From positions 3,202 to 25,858 of the forward strand of contig DBPS01000051.1 in the NCBI GenBank assembly GCA_002304935.1: a DNA stretch of 22,657 nt, given 5' to 3'. This document shows positions 6,935 to 14,678 of the stretch, in pieces. The position numbers were made by a program, and so were the translations under genes. The DNA is from Candidatus Humimicrobium oleiphilum. Lineage in GTDB: Bacteria > Actinomycetota > Humimicrobiia > Humimicrobiales > Humimicrobiaceae. The notes under the pieces are model-generated. The model searched no databases and had not been told where the DNA came from. It was given only the letters and a program-made list of their open reading frames with translations. Numbering within the stretch: position 1 is the stretch's first letter; the number at the start of each line of letters is the position of its first letter.

Positions 6935-8107
6935 ATGGCTGTTTTTGACCGAATCAAATATGATGGGCCTTCCCAGAATTTTATCGGCGAGGAAAGGCAG
7001 TGGCTGGTTTATAAATTTCCAGGAGAAAATTTTGTTTTGGGGGCACAACTGATAGTAAATGCTGCACAGGAAGCAGTTTTTTATTATTCCGGGGAAATCC
7101 TTGATACTTTCGGGCCTGGAAGGCACACTTTGTCAAAAGGAAATCTTCCCCTGGTCCAGAAATTTGTAAATATCCCGTTTGGTGCAAAAACTCCTTTTAC
7201 ATCAGAAATATATTTTGTTAACAAAGCATCAAAACTTGATATGAGATGGGGGACTTCAACTCCTTTTCATATACAAGACCCTAAATTTGAGATCCTTATT
7301 ACTCTCAGAGCTTTTGGACAGTTCGGAATTAAAATAGCAGACTCAAAAAAATTTCTTTCAGAAATAATAGGAGTCCTTGGGAATAATGATATGGTGGACC
7401 ACAGGATTGTTTTAAGATATTTTAAAGGACTTGTGTCAACGAAAATCAAAGACATGATTGCCAATACGATTCTTACAAGCAAACTTTCGGTTTTTGATAT
7501 AACTGCTTCGATGGACAGCATTTCGGAAGCTTGCAGAAATAAAGTGAGCGACGAATTTTCCAGGTTTGGAATTGAAGTGGTGAATATGTTCATCGAATCA
7601 ATAAATGTACCGAATGAAGACATATTAAGGCTTCGCGGTATTCTTGAAAGAAAAGCCGAATTTACACAGATAGGTGATGACAGATATGTTGTCATGAGAC
7701 AGCTGGATGTCCTCGAAAAGCTGGCTTCCAATCCTGGTGAAGGCGGCTCCGGGATGGGTATAGGTGCAGGTCTTGGTGCAGGGGTTGCAACCGGGAAAGT
7801 GCTGGGAGACATGTTCAGAAATATCTCTGATGATTCTAATCCCAAAACCAGAAAAATCATCTGTCCGGAATGTGGGAATGAAAACACACCTGACGCTGCT
7901 TTTTGCTGCAAATGCGGCCGGAAGATGGTCACAAACACTAAAAAATGCAGTGAATGCGGAAAAACAAATAATGAGGAGTCTGTTTTCTGTGCTTTTTGTG
8001 GAAAACCTTTCAAAAATAATGAGGAAAAAATCATCTGTCCGGAATGTGGGAATGAAAACACACCTGACGCTGCTTTTTGTTGCAAATGTGGTAAAAAATT
8101 AAAATAA
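6935..8107 (+). CDS. SPFH-domain protein with three C-terminal zinc ribbons (YdjI-like, 'virion core protein' family)
   Basis: A 390-residue soluble protein without signal peptide or membrane segment. An SPFH/Band-7-like region covers about 25-265 (QWLVYKFPGENFVLGAQLIV, FGPGRHTL, IKVADS-like IKIADSKKF, FGIEVVNMFIESINVP). A glycine-rich stretch (GEGGSGMGIGAGLGAG, about 270-287) follows, then three zinc ribbons with CPEC/CCKC, CSEC/CAFC and CPEC/CCKC pairs. I start at ATG 6935, 8 nt after AAGGAGA (6920-6926); the in-frame TTG at 6911 lies before that site and is rejected. This domain order matches Bacillus YdjI-type proteins, which scaffold membrane-stress partners. Ribbons 1 and 3 are almost identical at DNA level, a recent internal duplication. 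Confidence 0.9.
   Translation: MAVFDRIKYDGPSQNFIGEERQWLVYKFPGENFVLGAQLIVNAAQEAVFYYSGEILDTFGPGRHTLSKGNLPLVQKFVNIPFGAKTPFTSEIYFVNKASKLDMRWGTSTPFHIQDPKFEILITLRAFGQFGIKIADSKKFLSEIIGVLGNNDMVDHRIVLRYFKGLVSTKIKDMIANTILTSKLSVFDITASMDSISEACRNKVSDEFSRFGIEVVNMFIESINVPNEDILRLRGILERKAEFTQIGDDRYVVMRQLDVLEKLASNPGEGGSGMGIGAGLGAGVATGKVLGDMFRNISDDSNPKTRKIICPECGNENTPDAAFCCKCGRKMVTNTKKCSECGKTNNEESVFCAFCGKPFKNNEEKIICPECGNENTPDAAFCCKCGKKLK
7852..8091 (+). repeat. 66-bp direct repeat encoding zinc ribbons 1 and 3 of the SPFH protein
   Basis: Bases 7852-7917 and 8026-8091 (offset 174 bp) are identical except at two third-codon positions (7906/8080 and 7915/8089, C versus T). They encode the same KIICPECGNENTPDAAFCC ribbon. 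The ribbon between them differs strongly, so only this unit was copied recently. Confidence 0.93.
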
Positions 8108-8155
8108 TAAAGCAGGATTTATCAAGCATATATTAATGATTCGCATTTTTAACAA

Positions 8156-8197
8156 ATCAGGTCAATACCTGGGATTACCTGATAATTTATTTTTTTC
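8156..8197 (+). terminator. Probable intrinsic terminator after the SPFH gene, with two alternative hairpins
   Basis: ATCAGGT (8156-8162) can pair with ACCTGAT (8177-8183), and the same left arm can instead form CAGGT-CAAT-ACCTG (8158-8171). A T-rich run, TTTATTTTTTTC, follows at 8187-8197. The position 48 bp after the SPFH stop and before a promoter-like TATAAT fits a terminator. The stem is short, so efficiency is uncertain. Confidence 0.5.
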
Positions 8198-8198
8198 T

Positions 8199-8226
8199 AT
8201 TACATTTTAAAAGTTTATTATATAAT
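8199..8226 (+). promoter_or_regulatory. Candidate promoter of the amino acid ABC transporter operon
   Basis: A perfect TATAAT sits at 8221-8226, 38 nt before the start codon. ATTACA at 8199-8204 with a 16-bp spacer is a mediocre -35. The site lies just past the hairpin that should end the preceding transcript. Confidence 0.4.
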
Positions 8227-8263
8227 ACCAAGAAAATTGTTTAGGTTAACAGGAGAATAATTA

Positions 8264-9061
8264 ATGAAAAGGAAAGTTTTTTTTATTTTAACAGTTCTTA
8301 TAATAATTACAGGGCTGTTGCTATCAGGATGCACAAAAACAGTGTCAGCACAGGATGAAGGTCAGGTTGCTGCACAATCATCAGATCTTAAAACAATCAA
8401 ACCCGGTGTTCTGACTGTAGGGTCAGACTGCACATGGCCTCCAATGGAATATATAGAGGGTGATAAAATAGTTGGTTTTGACGTAGATCTGACACAGGCA
8501 ATAGCAGACAAACTTGGCCTCAAACTTGATTACCAGAACTCTGCATGGGACGGACTTTTCCCGGCTGTTGCAGCCCACAAATACGATATGGTTATTTCTT
8601 CGATTACAATCACAGACGATAGAAAAAAAGAGATGGATTTTTCTGATCCATATTATAAGACAGATCAGTCAGTAACTGTTAAAAAAGATTCAGGCATTGA
8701 CTCCATTGATAAATTTGAAGGCAAGACGGCAGCTGTTCAGATAGGAACAACCGGTGAGCTTGTTGCAAAAGACATTAAAGATGTTACCGTTAAGACTTAC
8801 GATGATATTCTTCTTGCTTTTGAAGATTTAAAAGCAGGCAGGGTTGACGGTGTTGTTTCTGACTCATATGTAGGATATGCGTATGCTACAAAAGATGACG
8901 AACTAACAGTAGGTTTTGATATCTCAACAGACGAACAGCTTGGAATTGGATTTGCAAAGGATACACCTGAACTTGTTGAAGCTGTCAATAAAGCCCTTAA
9001 AGAGATAATGGAAGACGGTACATATGATGAAATTTATACAAAATGGTTTGGAGAAAAATAG
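8264..9061 (+). CDS. Polar amino acid ABC transporter, substrate-binding lipoprotein (SBP family 3)
   Basis: A 265-residue protein. The signal peptide ends in lipobox LSGC with C23, so it is anchored to the outer face of the membrane. The mature part has the family-3 pattern: GVLTVGSDCTWPPMEY, GFDVDL, AWDGLFPAV, MVISSITITDDRKKEMDFSDPYY, and DSYVGYAY near the hinge. R120 (in TDDRKK) and D200 (in SDSYVG) match positions that usually hold the ligand's carboxylate and amino groups. The start is supported by CAGGAGA at 8 nt spacing. It is first in a three-gene importer operon. Which amino acid it binds cannot be told. Confidence 0.94.
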   Translation: MKRKVFFILTVLIIITGLLLSGCTKTVSAQDEGQVAAQSSDLKTIKPGVLTVGSDCTWPPMEYIEGDKIVGFDVDLTQAIADKLGLKLDYQNSAWDGLFPAVAAHKYDMVISSITITDDRKKEMDFSDPYYKTDQSVTVKKDSGIDSIDKFEGKTAAVQIGTTGELVAKDIKDVTVKTYDDILLAFEDLKAGRVDGVVSDSYVGYAYATKDDELTVGFDISTDEQLGIGFAKDTPELVEAVNKALKEIMEDGTYDEIYTKWFGEK

Positions 9062-9070
9062 TTTAAAAAT

Positions 9071-9754
9071 ATGGAGGGTTTGGCAGATTTAGCCCAGAAA
9101 TACTTTTCTGTAAGTGTCATAAAAGAAGTATTTCCATTTTTATTAAAGGGTGCTCTTTACACTATAATATTTTCAGCATCGTCAGAATTAATAGGCATAA
9201 TAGTCGGTCTTTTTACCGCTATAATAAGAGTTACAAAGGTAAAGGTATTAAGTCAGATTGCGACTATTTATGTCGACATATTCAGAGGGACGCCTCTTCT
9301 GATGCAGATAATATTTGTTTATTATGCACTGCCATATGTAGGAATAAATCTGCCTGCACCCGCTGCAGGCATTGTAGCTCTTTCTATTAACAGCGGAGCA
9401 TATGTTTCCGAAATATTCAGGGCAGGGATAGAATCCATAGATAAAGGCCAGATTGAAGCTGCACGCTCTCTTGGAATGTCTTATGCCCAGGCGATGCGAT
9501 ATGTCGTTATTCCCCAGACTATGAAAAGAGTTCTCCCTCCGCTCACCAATGAATTTGTCGCACTAATAAAAGATTCATCTTTACTATCAGTAATCGCTAT
9601 TTCAGAGCTGCTAAGAACATCGAAGGAAATGATGACATGGAAACTTAATCCATCTTCATTAACTGCCGCTGCACTGCTGTATCTGGCAATAACAGTACCC
9701 CTTACAAGGCTGGTAAGCTATCTTGAAAACAAGATGAAGAAAGGGGACGTATAA
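9071..9754 (+). CDS. Polar amino acid ABC transporter permease (HisM/GlnP type)
   Basis: A 227-residue inner-membrane permease with about five membrane segments. The cytoplasmic EAA loop IEAARSLGMSYAQAMRYVVIPQ (about 126-147), which docks on the ATPase, is complete. FRGTPLLMQI is also typical of the family. The ATG at 9071 is 9 nt after the stop of the binding-protein gene and has almost no Shine-Dalgarno of its own; GGAGGG lies just inside the gene, too near the next in-frame TTG at 9080. Translational coupling to the upstream gene is therefore likely. A single permease implies a homodimeric channel. Confidence 0.94.
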   Translation: MEGLADLAQKYFSVSVIKEVFPFLLKGALYTIIFSASSELIGIIVGLFTAIIRVTKVKVLSQIATIYVDIFRGTPLLMQIIFVYYALPYVGINLPAPAAGIVALSINSGAYVSEIFRAGIESIDKGQIEAARSLGMSYAQAMRYVVIPQTMKRVLPPLTNEFVALIKDSSLLSVIAISELLRTSKEMMTWKLNPSSLTAAALLYLAITVPLTRLVSYLENKMKKGDV

Positions 9755-9756
9755 AT

Positions 9757-10482
9757 ATGATCAGGATAGTAGATCTTTATAAAAAATTCGGAAGCATAAA
9801 TGTTTTGAATGGAGTCAGTCTTGAAGTCAGAAAAGGGGATGTCCTGGTTATAATCGGACCAAGCGGTTCAGGTAAAAGTACTCTGCTCAGATGTATAAAT
9901 CTGCTTGAAGAACCTACATCAGGCAAGATTCTTCTTGATGGGGAAGATATTACGGGCAAGAAGATAGATAAAAATAAAGTAAGACAGAGAATCGGAATGG
10001 TTTTTCAGAGTTTTAATCTTTTTCCGAATATGACAGTTATAGGAAATGTTACACTGGCTCTTCAAAAAGTACTGAAAATGAAACCTGCCGAAGCAAAAAA
10101 GGCAGGGACAGACCTGCTTACAAGAGTAGGCCTTAAAGATAAAATAGATGCATATCCAAATCAATTATCAGGAGGGCAGAAACAGAGAGTCGCTATTGCC
10201 CGTGCTCTTGCAATGAATCCTGAGGCCATACTGTTTGACGAAGTTACATCTGCTCTTGATCCCGAACTTGTAAAGGAAGTTCTCGATGTAATGAAAGACC
10301 TTGCAAAAAGCGGAATGACGATGCTCGTTGTGACACACGAAATGGGCTTTGCAAAGGAAGTCGGTTCCCACGTTATTTTTATGGATGAAGGTAAAATAAT
10401 AGAAGACGGACTTGCTGAAGAAATATTTGACAATCCCAGGCATCCCAGGACAAAAGCTTTTCTGGATGCTGTCCTCAGCTAA
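9757..10482 (+). CDS. Polar amino acid ABC transporter ATPase (GlnQ type)
   Basis: A 241-residue ATPase with all motifs: Walker A GPSGSGKST (34-42, K40), Q-loop in VFQSFNLFP, signature LSGGQKQR (from 137), Walker B with D161/E162, D-loop SALDPE and switch H194 in VTHEMGF. It powers import by the upstream permease and binding protein. ATG 9757 follows AAAGGGG at good spacing and lies 2 nt after the permease stop. Length and motifs are normal. No clear terminator is visible behind it. Confidence 0.96.
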   Translation: MIRIVDLYKKFGSINVLNGVSLEVRKGDVLVIIGPSGSGKSTLLRCINLLEEPTSGKILLDGEDITGKKIDKNKVRQRIGMVFQSFNLFPNMTVIGNVTLALQKVLKMKPAEAKKAGTDLLTRVGLKDKIDAYPNQLSGGQKQRVAIARALAMNPEAILFDEVTSALDPELVKEVLDVMKDLAKSGMTMLVVTHEMGFAKEVGSHVIFMDEGKIIEDGLAEEIFDNPRHPRTKAFLDAVLS

Positions 10483-10485
10483 AAT

Positions 10486-10514
10486 TTTTAATTTAACCTG
10501 TTTGCTCCTATAAT
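10486..10514 (+). promoter_or_regulatory. Candidate promoter of the propeller-transglutaminase lipoprotein
   Basis: TTTTAA at 10486-10491 and a perfect TATAAT at 10509-10514 are 17 bp apart. The predicted start of transcription is about 60 nt before the gene. The -35 match is weak, and a single TTTTAAT box like those before htrA overlaps it at 10486-10492, which could be chance in such AT-rich DNA. Confidence 0.35.
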
Positions 10515-10583
10515 AAAATCTATAACAACAATACAGAATATTATTTTATATTTTGTTTTTTAAATATTTGATAATATTGAACA

Positions 10584-13148
10584 ATGTCTTTTAAATTAAA
10601 AAAAATTGTTATTTTAATAATTACTATCCTGGCAGTTTTAATATTATTTATGACTTCCTGCTGTGTTTTATGCAACCCTTTCCAAATAATAGACAGACAG
10701 AACGGGACTACTTCCACAATCACTGAAAACCCTGGACAAACAAAGGATACAATAGATGATTCGGAGCCTTTTTTGGAAACTGAAGCGGATCTTATTGATC
10801 CTGAAGCTTTTAAGCTGAGTACTATAAAAGTTGCAGGACAGGCAATTGATGTAAAGGTTCAGGGTAACTGGGCATATCTTACAAATGATGTAGGGACTCT
10901 TTATGTCATAGATGTCAGCAATAAAGCAAAGCCGGTTATAACAGGGAAGATAAACCGTTTAAATAGTGCGAATATTGTCATTGTCAAAGGAGATTATGTC
11001 TTTATTTCCTATACCGAATATAAAGAATATGATGATGAAGAAGGCATTCAGGCAGAAAGACCTGTAAAAGAATGCGGTTTTATTATTATAAATGTCAGCA
11101 ATAAGGCAAAACCTGTATATACCGGCAAATATATATCAGGTTCGGATACTGATAAAACCGTGCAGGGTCTCTATGTGTATGGGAATTATGCATATCTGAA
11201 CAGTAACATGGATAACGGAACCGGAAGCCCTGCAAGCAAATTAGAGATTGTAAGCATTAAAGATCCCGGCAATCCGGCACTGGCAGGTGAAATAGAGCTC
11301 AATGGTTCAACAGCAGCGGTATATGTCCGGAATGATTATGCATACATAAATTCCAATTTTTTTCCTGAAGAAGATGAACAGCCAGACACTCCGGAACCAG
11401 ACAGCCTGTTGTATGTAGTAAATATAGAAAATAAAGCAGAACCTCTTCTTGAAGGGCAGTGCAGGGTTTATGCAAATTCCTGGGCTTTATATGCAAGAGA
11501 TGAATTTGTCTTTCTTTCAAGCAATAGCACTGATTCTGAAAGTGGCAACTATCAGAATAGCAGGTTAACGGTAATAGACATCAGTGATAAAAAAAATCCG
11601 AAAGAAGTCTCAAGCTGTGATATTTATGGCGGAGCATGGGAGATTGATTATGAAGACAAATATGTTTTTGTTTCAAACTTAAGCGGCGGACTTAGTATTA
11701 TTGATACTGAAGACAAGAATAATCCACAACCGGTATTTAATTTAAAAACAAGGGGAAGTTCATACGATATAGCAGTATCTGGATTTTACGGATATCTGGT
11801 CGATGGTTTCAGCGGACTGGTCATTATCGAATTGAAGAACAGGATAGCCGGAACAGAATCTGAAAACAGACCTCCCAAATCTGTTATGCAGATACTGGGT
11901 GATAATTTTGGAAATGAAGAGTTGCCCGTTTTCCAGATTAATAATCCTGTCTATTTTTCTGCACAGGATTCTTTTGATCCTGAAGGAGAAGATATAAGAA
12001 TAGAGTGGAATATAGAGTCTGAAAACGGCATGGATGATTCTTTTTCAGTTACAGAGGATGCCTCAGGTGAAAAGATAGGAGTTATTTTTAATAAAAAGGG
12101 CCGCTATTCAGTCAGCCTGGAAACAGATGACGGAAAAAATTCCGACAATGTTAAAAAAGAAATCATAATAGAAGATCCTGAACCATCTGTTGATATAAAA
12201 AGGACTCATGATTTTAATATAGAAATAGAATATGTTTTAAAAAATACAGGTCAGACAGATCTTGAAAATATAAGGTGTTTTATAAGTGTTCCGCAGAATA
12301 TTGTCCCATACCAGAATATAAAGAATTTCACTATCAAAGGAAATGAAGCAGAGATAAGTTATTATTATGATGAAGACTGGAACCTGCTTGCTGATTTCGA
12401 ATTTATTGAAGATAAGTTACAACCGGGGAAGGAAATAGTTGCAGCACTAGAGCTTGAGGTTGAAATGCCTGAGTTTAATTATGATCCACCAGGAAAAGAT
12501 ATGCTGTACTATGACGAAAATGATAATGATGTAGAATCATATACCAGTGATGATTTTTTTATTGATTCTGATAATCCTGTAATAATCGAGAAAACATTAT
12601 CGGTTATTGGAAATGAAAAAAATCCTTATGAAATCGCAAAAAAAATCTATAATTTCGTCATCAAGACTATGCAGTATGATTTTTACAGAGCTGACGATAA
12701 GAATTATGATTTCATGTACGCGTCTGAGATACTCAAAGAAAAAAAAGGAGTATGCCTTGATTATGCAATACTTTATACTGCAATGCTGCGCGCTGCCAAA
12801 ATACCTGCCCGTCTTGCCGGCGGAATCCCTGTAACTGCCATAATTCTTGAAGATGACAAAGAAATAAATATAGGCCATGAATGGGTTGAAATAAAATTAC
12901 CGGGCTATGGCTGGATACCGGTAGATCCTACTGCAGAAGATGATTTTTTGAGCCAGAATTACTATTTAAATCTGACTACAGACAAAGGTATGTCATTATT
13001 ATACAGCAGGGAAACCATGGACTGGTCCAGTTATTATTATGAAGGTTTTAAATTTTCATGGGATTCCGATATCGTACCCATAATTGAGCAGGAATATAAT
13101 TTCAGGGCATCAGGAATAGATGTTAAAGATTTGTTTTTTTACCGATAA
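10584..13148 (+). CDS. Large lipoprotein: LVIVD beta-propeller, PKD-like domain and transglutaminase core
   Basis: An 854-residue exported protein. An N-terminal hydrophobic segment ends in MTSC (C26), a slightly off-consensus lipobox. Residues about 72-430 hold seven LVIVD-type blades, each with a core like LYVIDVSNKAKPV or LTVIDISDKKNP. A PKD-like domain follows (about 430-535; YFSAQDSFDPEGEDIRIEW). Next comes a beta-rich stretch of unknown type (about 536-665). The last part is a transglutaminase-like domain with C724 in GVCLDYA, H765 in GHEWVE and D781 in PVDPTA, a full triad. Such cores cleave or cross-link amide bonds. ATG 10584 has only a weak ribosome site. Role unknown; surface protein processing, cross-linking or polymer binding are options. 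The C-terminus faces a convergent DUF4015 gene. Confidence 0.88.
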   Translation: MSFKLKKIVILIITILAVLILFMTSCCVLCNPFQIIDRQNGTTSTITENPGQTKDTIDDSEPFLETEADLIDPEAFKLSTIKVAGQAIDVKVQGNWAYLTNDVGTLYVIDVSNKAKPVITGKINRLNSANIVIVKGDYVFISYTEYKEYDDEEGIQAERPVKECGFIIINVSNKAKPVYTGKYISGSDTDKTVQGLYVYGNYAYLNSNMDNGTGSPASKLEIVSIKDPGNPALAGEIELNGSTAAVYVRNDYAYINSNFFPEEDEQPDTPEPDSLLYVVNIENKAEPLLEGQCRVYANSWALYARDEFVFLSSNSTDSESGNYQNSRLTVIDISDKKNPKEVSSCDIYGGAWEIDYEDKYVFVSNLSGGLSIIDTEDKNNPQPVFNLKTRGSSYDIAVSGFYGYLVDGFSGLVIIELKNRIAGTESENRPPKSVMQILGDNFGNEELPVFQINNPVYFSAQDSFDPEGEDIRIEWNIESENGMDDSFSVTEDASGEKIGVIFNKKGRYSVSLETDDGKNSDNVKKEIIIEDPEPSVDIKRTHDFNIEIEYVLKNTGQTDLENIRCFISVPQNIVPYQNIKNFTIKGNEAEISYYYDEDWNLLADFEFIEDKLQPGKEIVAALELEVEMPEFNYDPPGKDMLYYDENDNDVESYTSDDFFIDSDNPVIIEKTLSVIGNEKNPYEIAKKIYNFVIKTMQYDFYRADDKNYDFMYASEILKEKKGVCLDYAILYTAMLRAAKIPARLAGGIPVTAIILEDDKEINIGHEWVEIKLPGYGWIPVDPTAEDDFLSQNYYLNLTTDKGMSLLYSRETMDWSSYYYEGFKFSWDSDIVPIIEQEYNFRASGIDVKDLFFYR

Positions 13149-13174
13149 TCACAATATAGATATTTTGCCTGCAT

Positions 13175-14446
13175 TTAACCAGGATTTGCTTCAAGCTTAT
13201 ATTTTTCAATAAGCGCTTCTTCTACAATTTTGTAGCTGTTTGAAGCGTTCCAGAACAGATATCCATTTATTCCAAGCTGTTCGGATGCTGATATCTGTGC
13301 GAGTATGTCGTCCCTGGTATATTTCATATTAAGTCCGAAAGCCTGCAGCCAGGGTATCATAGTGCAGCCTGAACCGTTTGTTTTTGAAAATCCTTTTTCA
13401 AGAGTATATTTTACAACTTCAAACGGGTGGGCTTCAGGATTGGCAAAACCCATAAAACCTTTGGAGTAATGCGAAGGGTATACCATTGGATATAAATAGT
13501 CCAGATAAGGGGCAATTTCCTTAACCATCTGCCCTATTCCCTGGTCATTGTCCTCAATAAGCACAAACCCAAAGATATCTGCTGATATTTTAACATTTGT
13601 TTCCCTGAGTTTTTCCTTTGCTTTGCTTAAAAAACTGCATATTGCTTTACTTTTTGTCAAACCTGATTTATTAAAAGTATAATCTGCATATTTTATATTA
13701 CCTCTTGCAGGTCCTCTTATATAATCAAACTGGATTTCATCGATGCCCATGCGCGAAACTTCCAATGCTATTTCAATTATATAATCCCAGTAATCCTGAC
13801 AATAAATATCCGGCCATAATGAGCCCTCGGAATAAAGAGGATTACCATTTCTGCTATCCCTAACAGCCATTTCAGGATGCTTTTCTGCAATTAAAGGATC
13901 TTTGAAAACAACAATTCTGGCAATTGAGTAAATTCCTTTTGAATCCATTTCAGATATTATCTTTTTTATATCATATATGGCATTTCTGGCATTGTTTTCT
14001 ATTGCAAAACTATTATCTGTATCATAATTTATATATCCGTCATCATCCTTGACATTGAAAACAATTGAATTTAATTCAGTTTTCTCAATTATCTCATAAA
14101 TACGATTCCTTATATTCTCATTGCCCATACTGTAACCAGTCATGTATAGTCCTTTCTGGCATCCTGGAACTATCTTTGTTTTTTTTATTTTTAAAGGCGA
14201 TGTTTCATTAAAATAATAAGCATCATTTATAAGTCTTGAATACTGATGGTTGCTTCTGCTGATGTTTTTACCACCATTCAAAAAGAAACTGGCGTTTAAA
14301 ATACCCGGTGTAATGGCAGAAATTAAAAAAACAATGATAAATACATTAAAAAAGGCAGTAAAAAAAAGTAATATTTTTTTTACTTTTAAATGCTGGCCTG
14401 TCTTTAAATTCTTCTTGAATTTTCTGGATTTTAAAAAAAAGCTCAT
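13175..14446 (-). CDS. Membrane-anchored putative glycoside hydrolase (DUF4015 family)
   Basis: A 423-residue protein. Basic residues 6-24 precede one membrane segment (about 25-47), so the catalytic part should lie outside. The rest is a TIM-barrel-like domain with the family landmarks GLYMTGYS, SIVFNVKDDDGYINY, WPDIYCQDYWDYI, GIDEIQFDYIRGP (D241), ISADIFGF, YLDYLYPMVYPSHY and GYLFWNASN. DUF4015 is grouped with putative glycoside hydrolases; substrate unknown, and polysaccharide or cell-wall glycan is plausible. The only usable start is ATG 14446, with a poor ribosome site. It is convergent with the transglutaminase lipoprotein (26-bp gap without a clear terminator) and divergent from menF. 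Confidence 0.88.
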   Translation of the reverse strand: MSFFLKSRKFKKNLKTGQHLKVKKILLFFTAFFNVFIIVFLISAITPGILNASFFLNGGKNISRSNHQYSRLINDAYYFNETSPLKIKKTKIVPGCQKGLYMTGYSMGNENIRNRIYEIIEKTELNSIVFNVKDDDGYINYDTDNSFAIENNARNAIYDIKKIISEMDSKGIYSIARIVVFKDPLIAEKHPEMAVRDSRNGNPLYSEGSLWPDIYCQDYWDYIIEIALEVSRMGIDEIQFDYIRGPARGNIKYADYTFNKSGLTKSKAICSFLSKAKEKLRETNVKISADIFGFVLIEDNDQGIGQMVKEIAPYLDYLYPMVYPSHYSKGFMGFANPEAHPFEVVKYTLEKGFSKTNGSGCTMIPWLQAFGLNMKYTRDDILAQISASEQLGINGYLFWNASNSYKIVEEALIEKYKLEANPG

Positions 14447-14678
14447 TTACCAAAAAGTTATTTTTACGTAATTTTTAAAAATAATATATTGAAATTAAAA
14501 ATTTTCTATATTTTTATTTTATTAGTCCGCACCTGGATATTTTTATATATATTAAGACAAAATATATGGAAAATAAATTTATTTATAATTTTTGACATTT
14601 TACAAATTTAAATGAAAAATATATAAAAATATATTAATTAAAAATTCAGATAAATATTTGAACTAAAAGGAAAAAACC

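Noticed and set aside
7267..8085. 272-codon open frame on the minus strand opposite the SPFH gene
   Set aside because: Its peptide is a low-information antisense of the SPFH/zinc-ribbon codons (repeated FPHSGQMIF from the ribbon repeat); no ribosome site and no family resemblance.
14592..14625. TTGACA before menF as a promoter
   Set aside because: The -35 is perfect, but no -10-like hexamer occurs at 16-18 bp; TATATA is 22 bp away. Region too AT-rich to decide.
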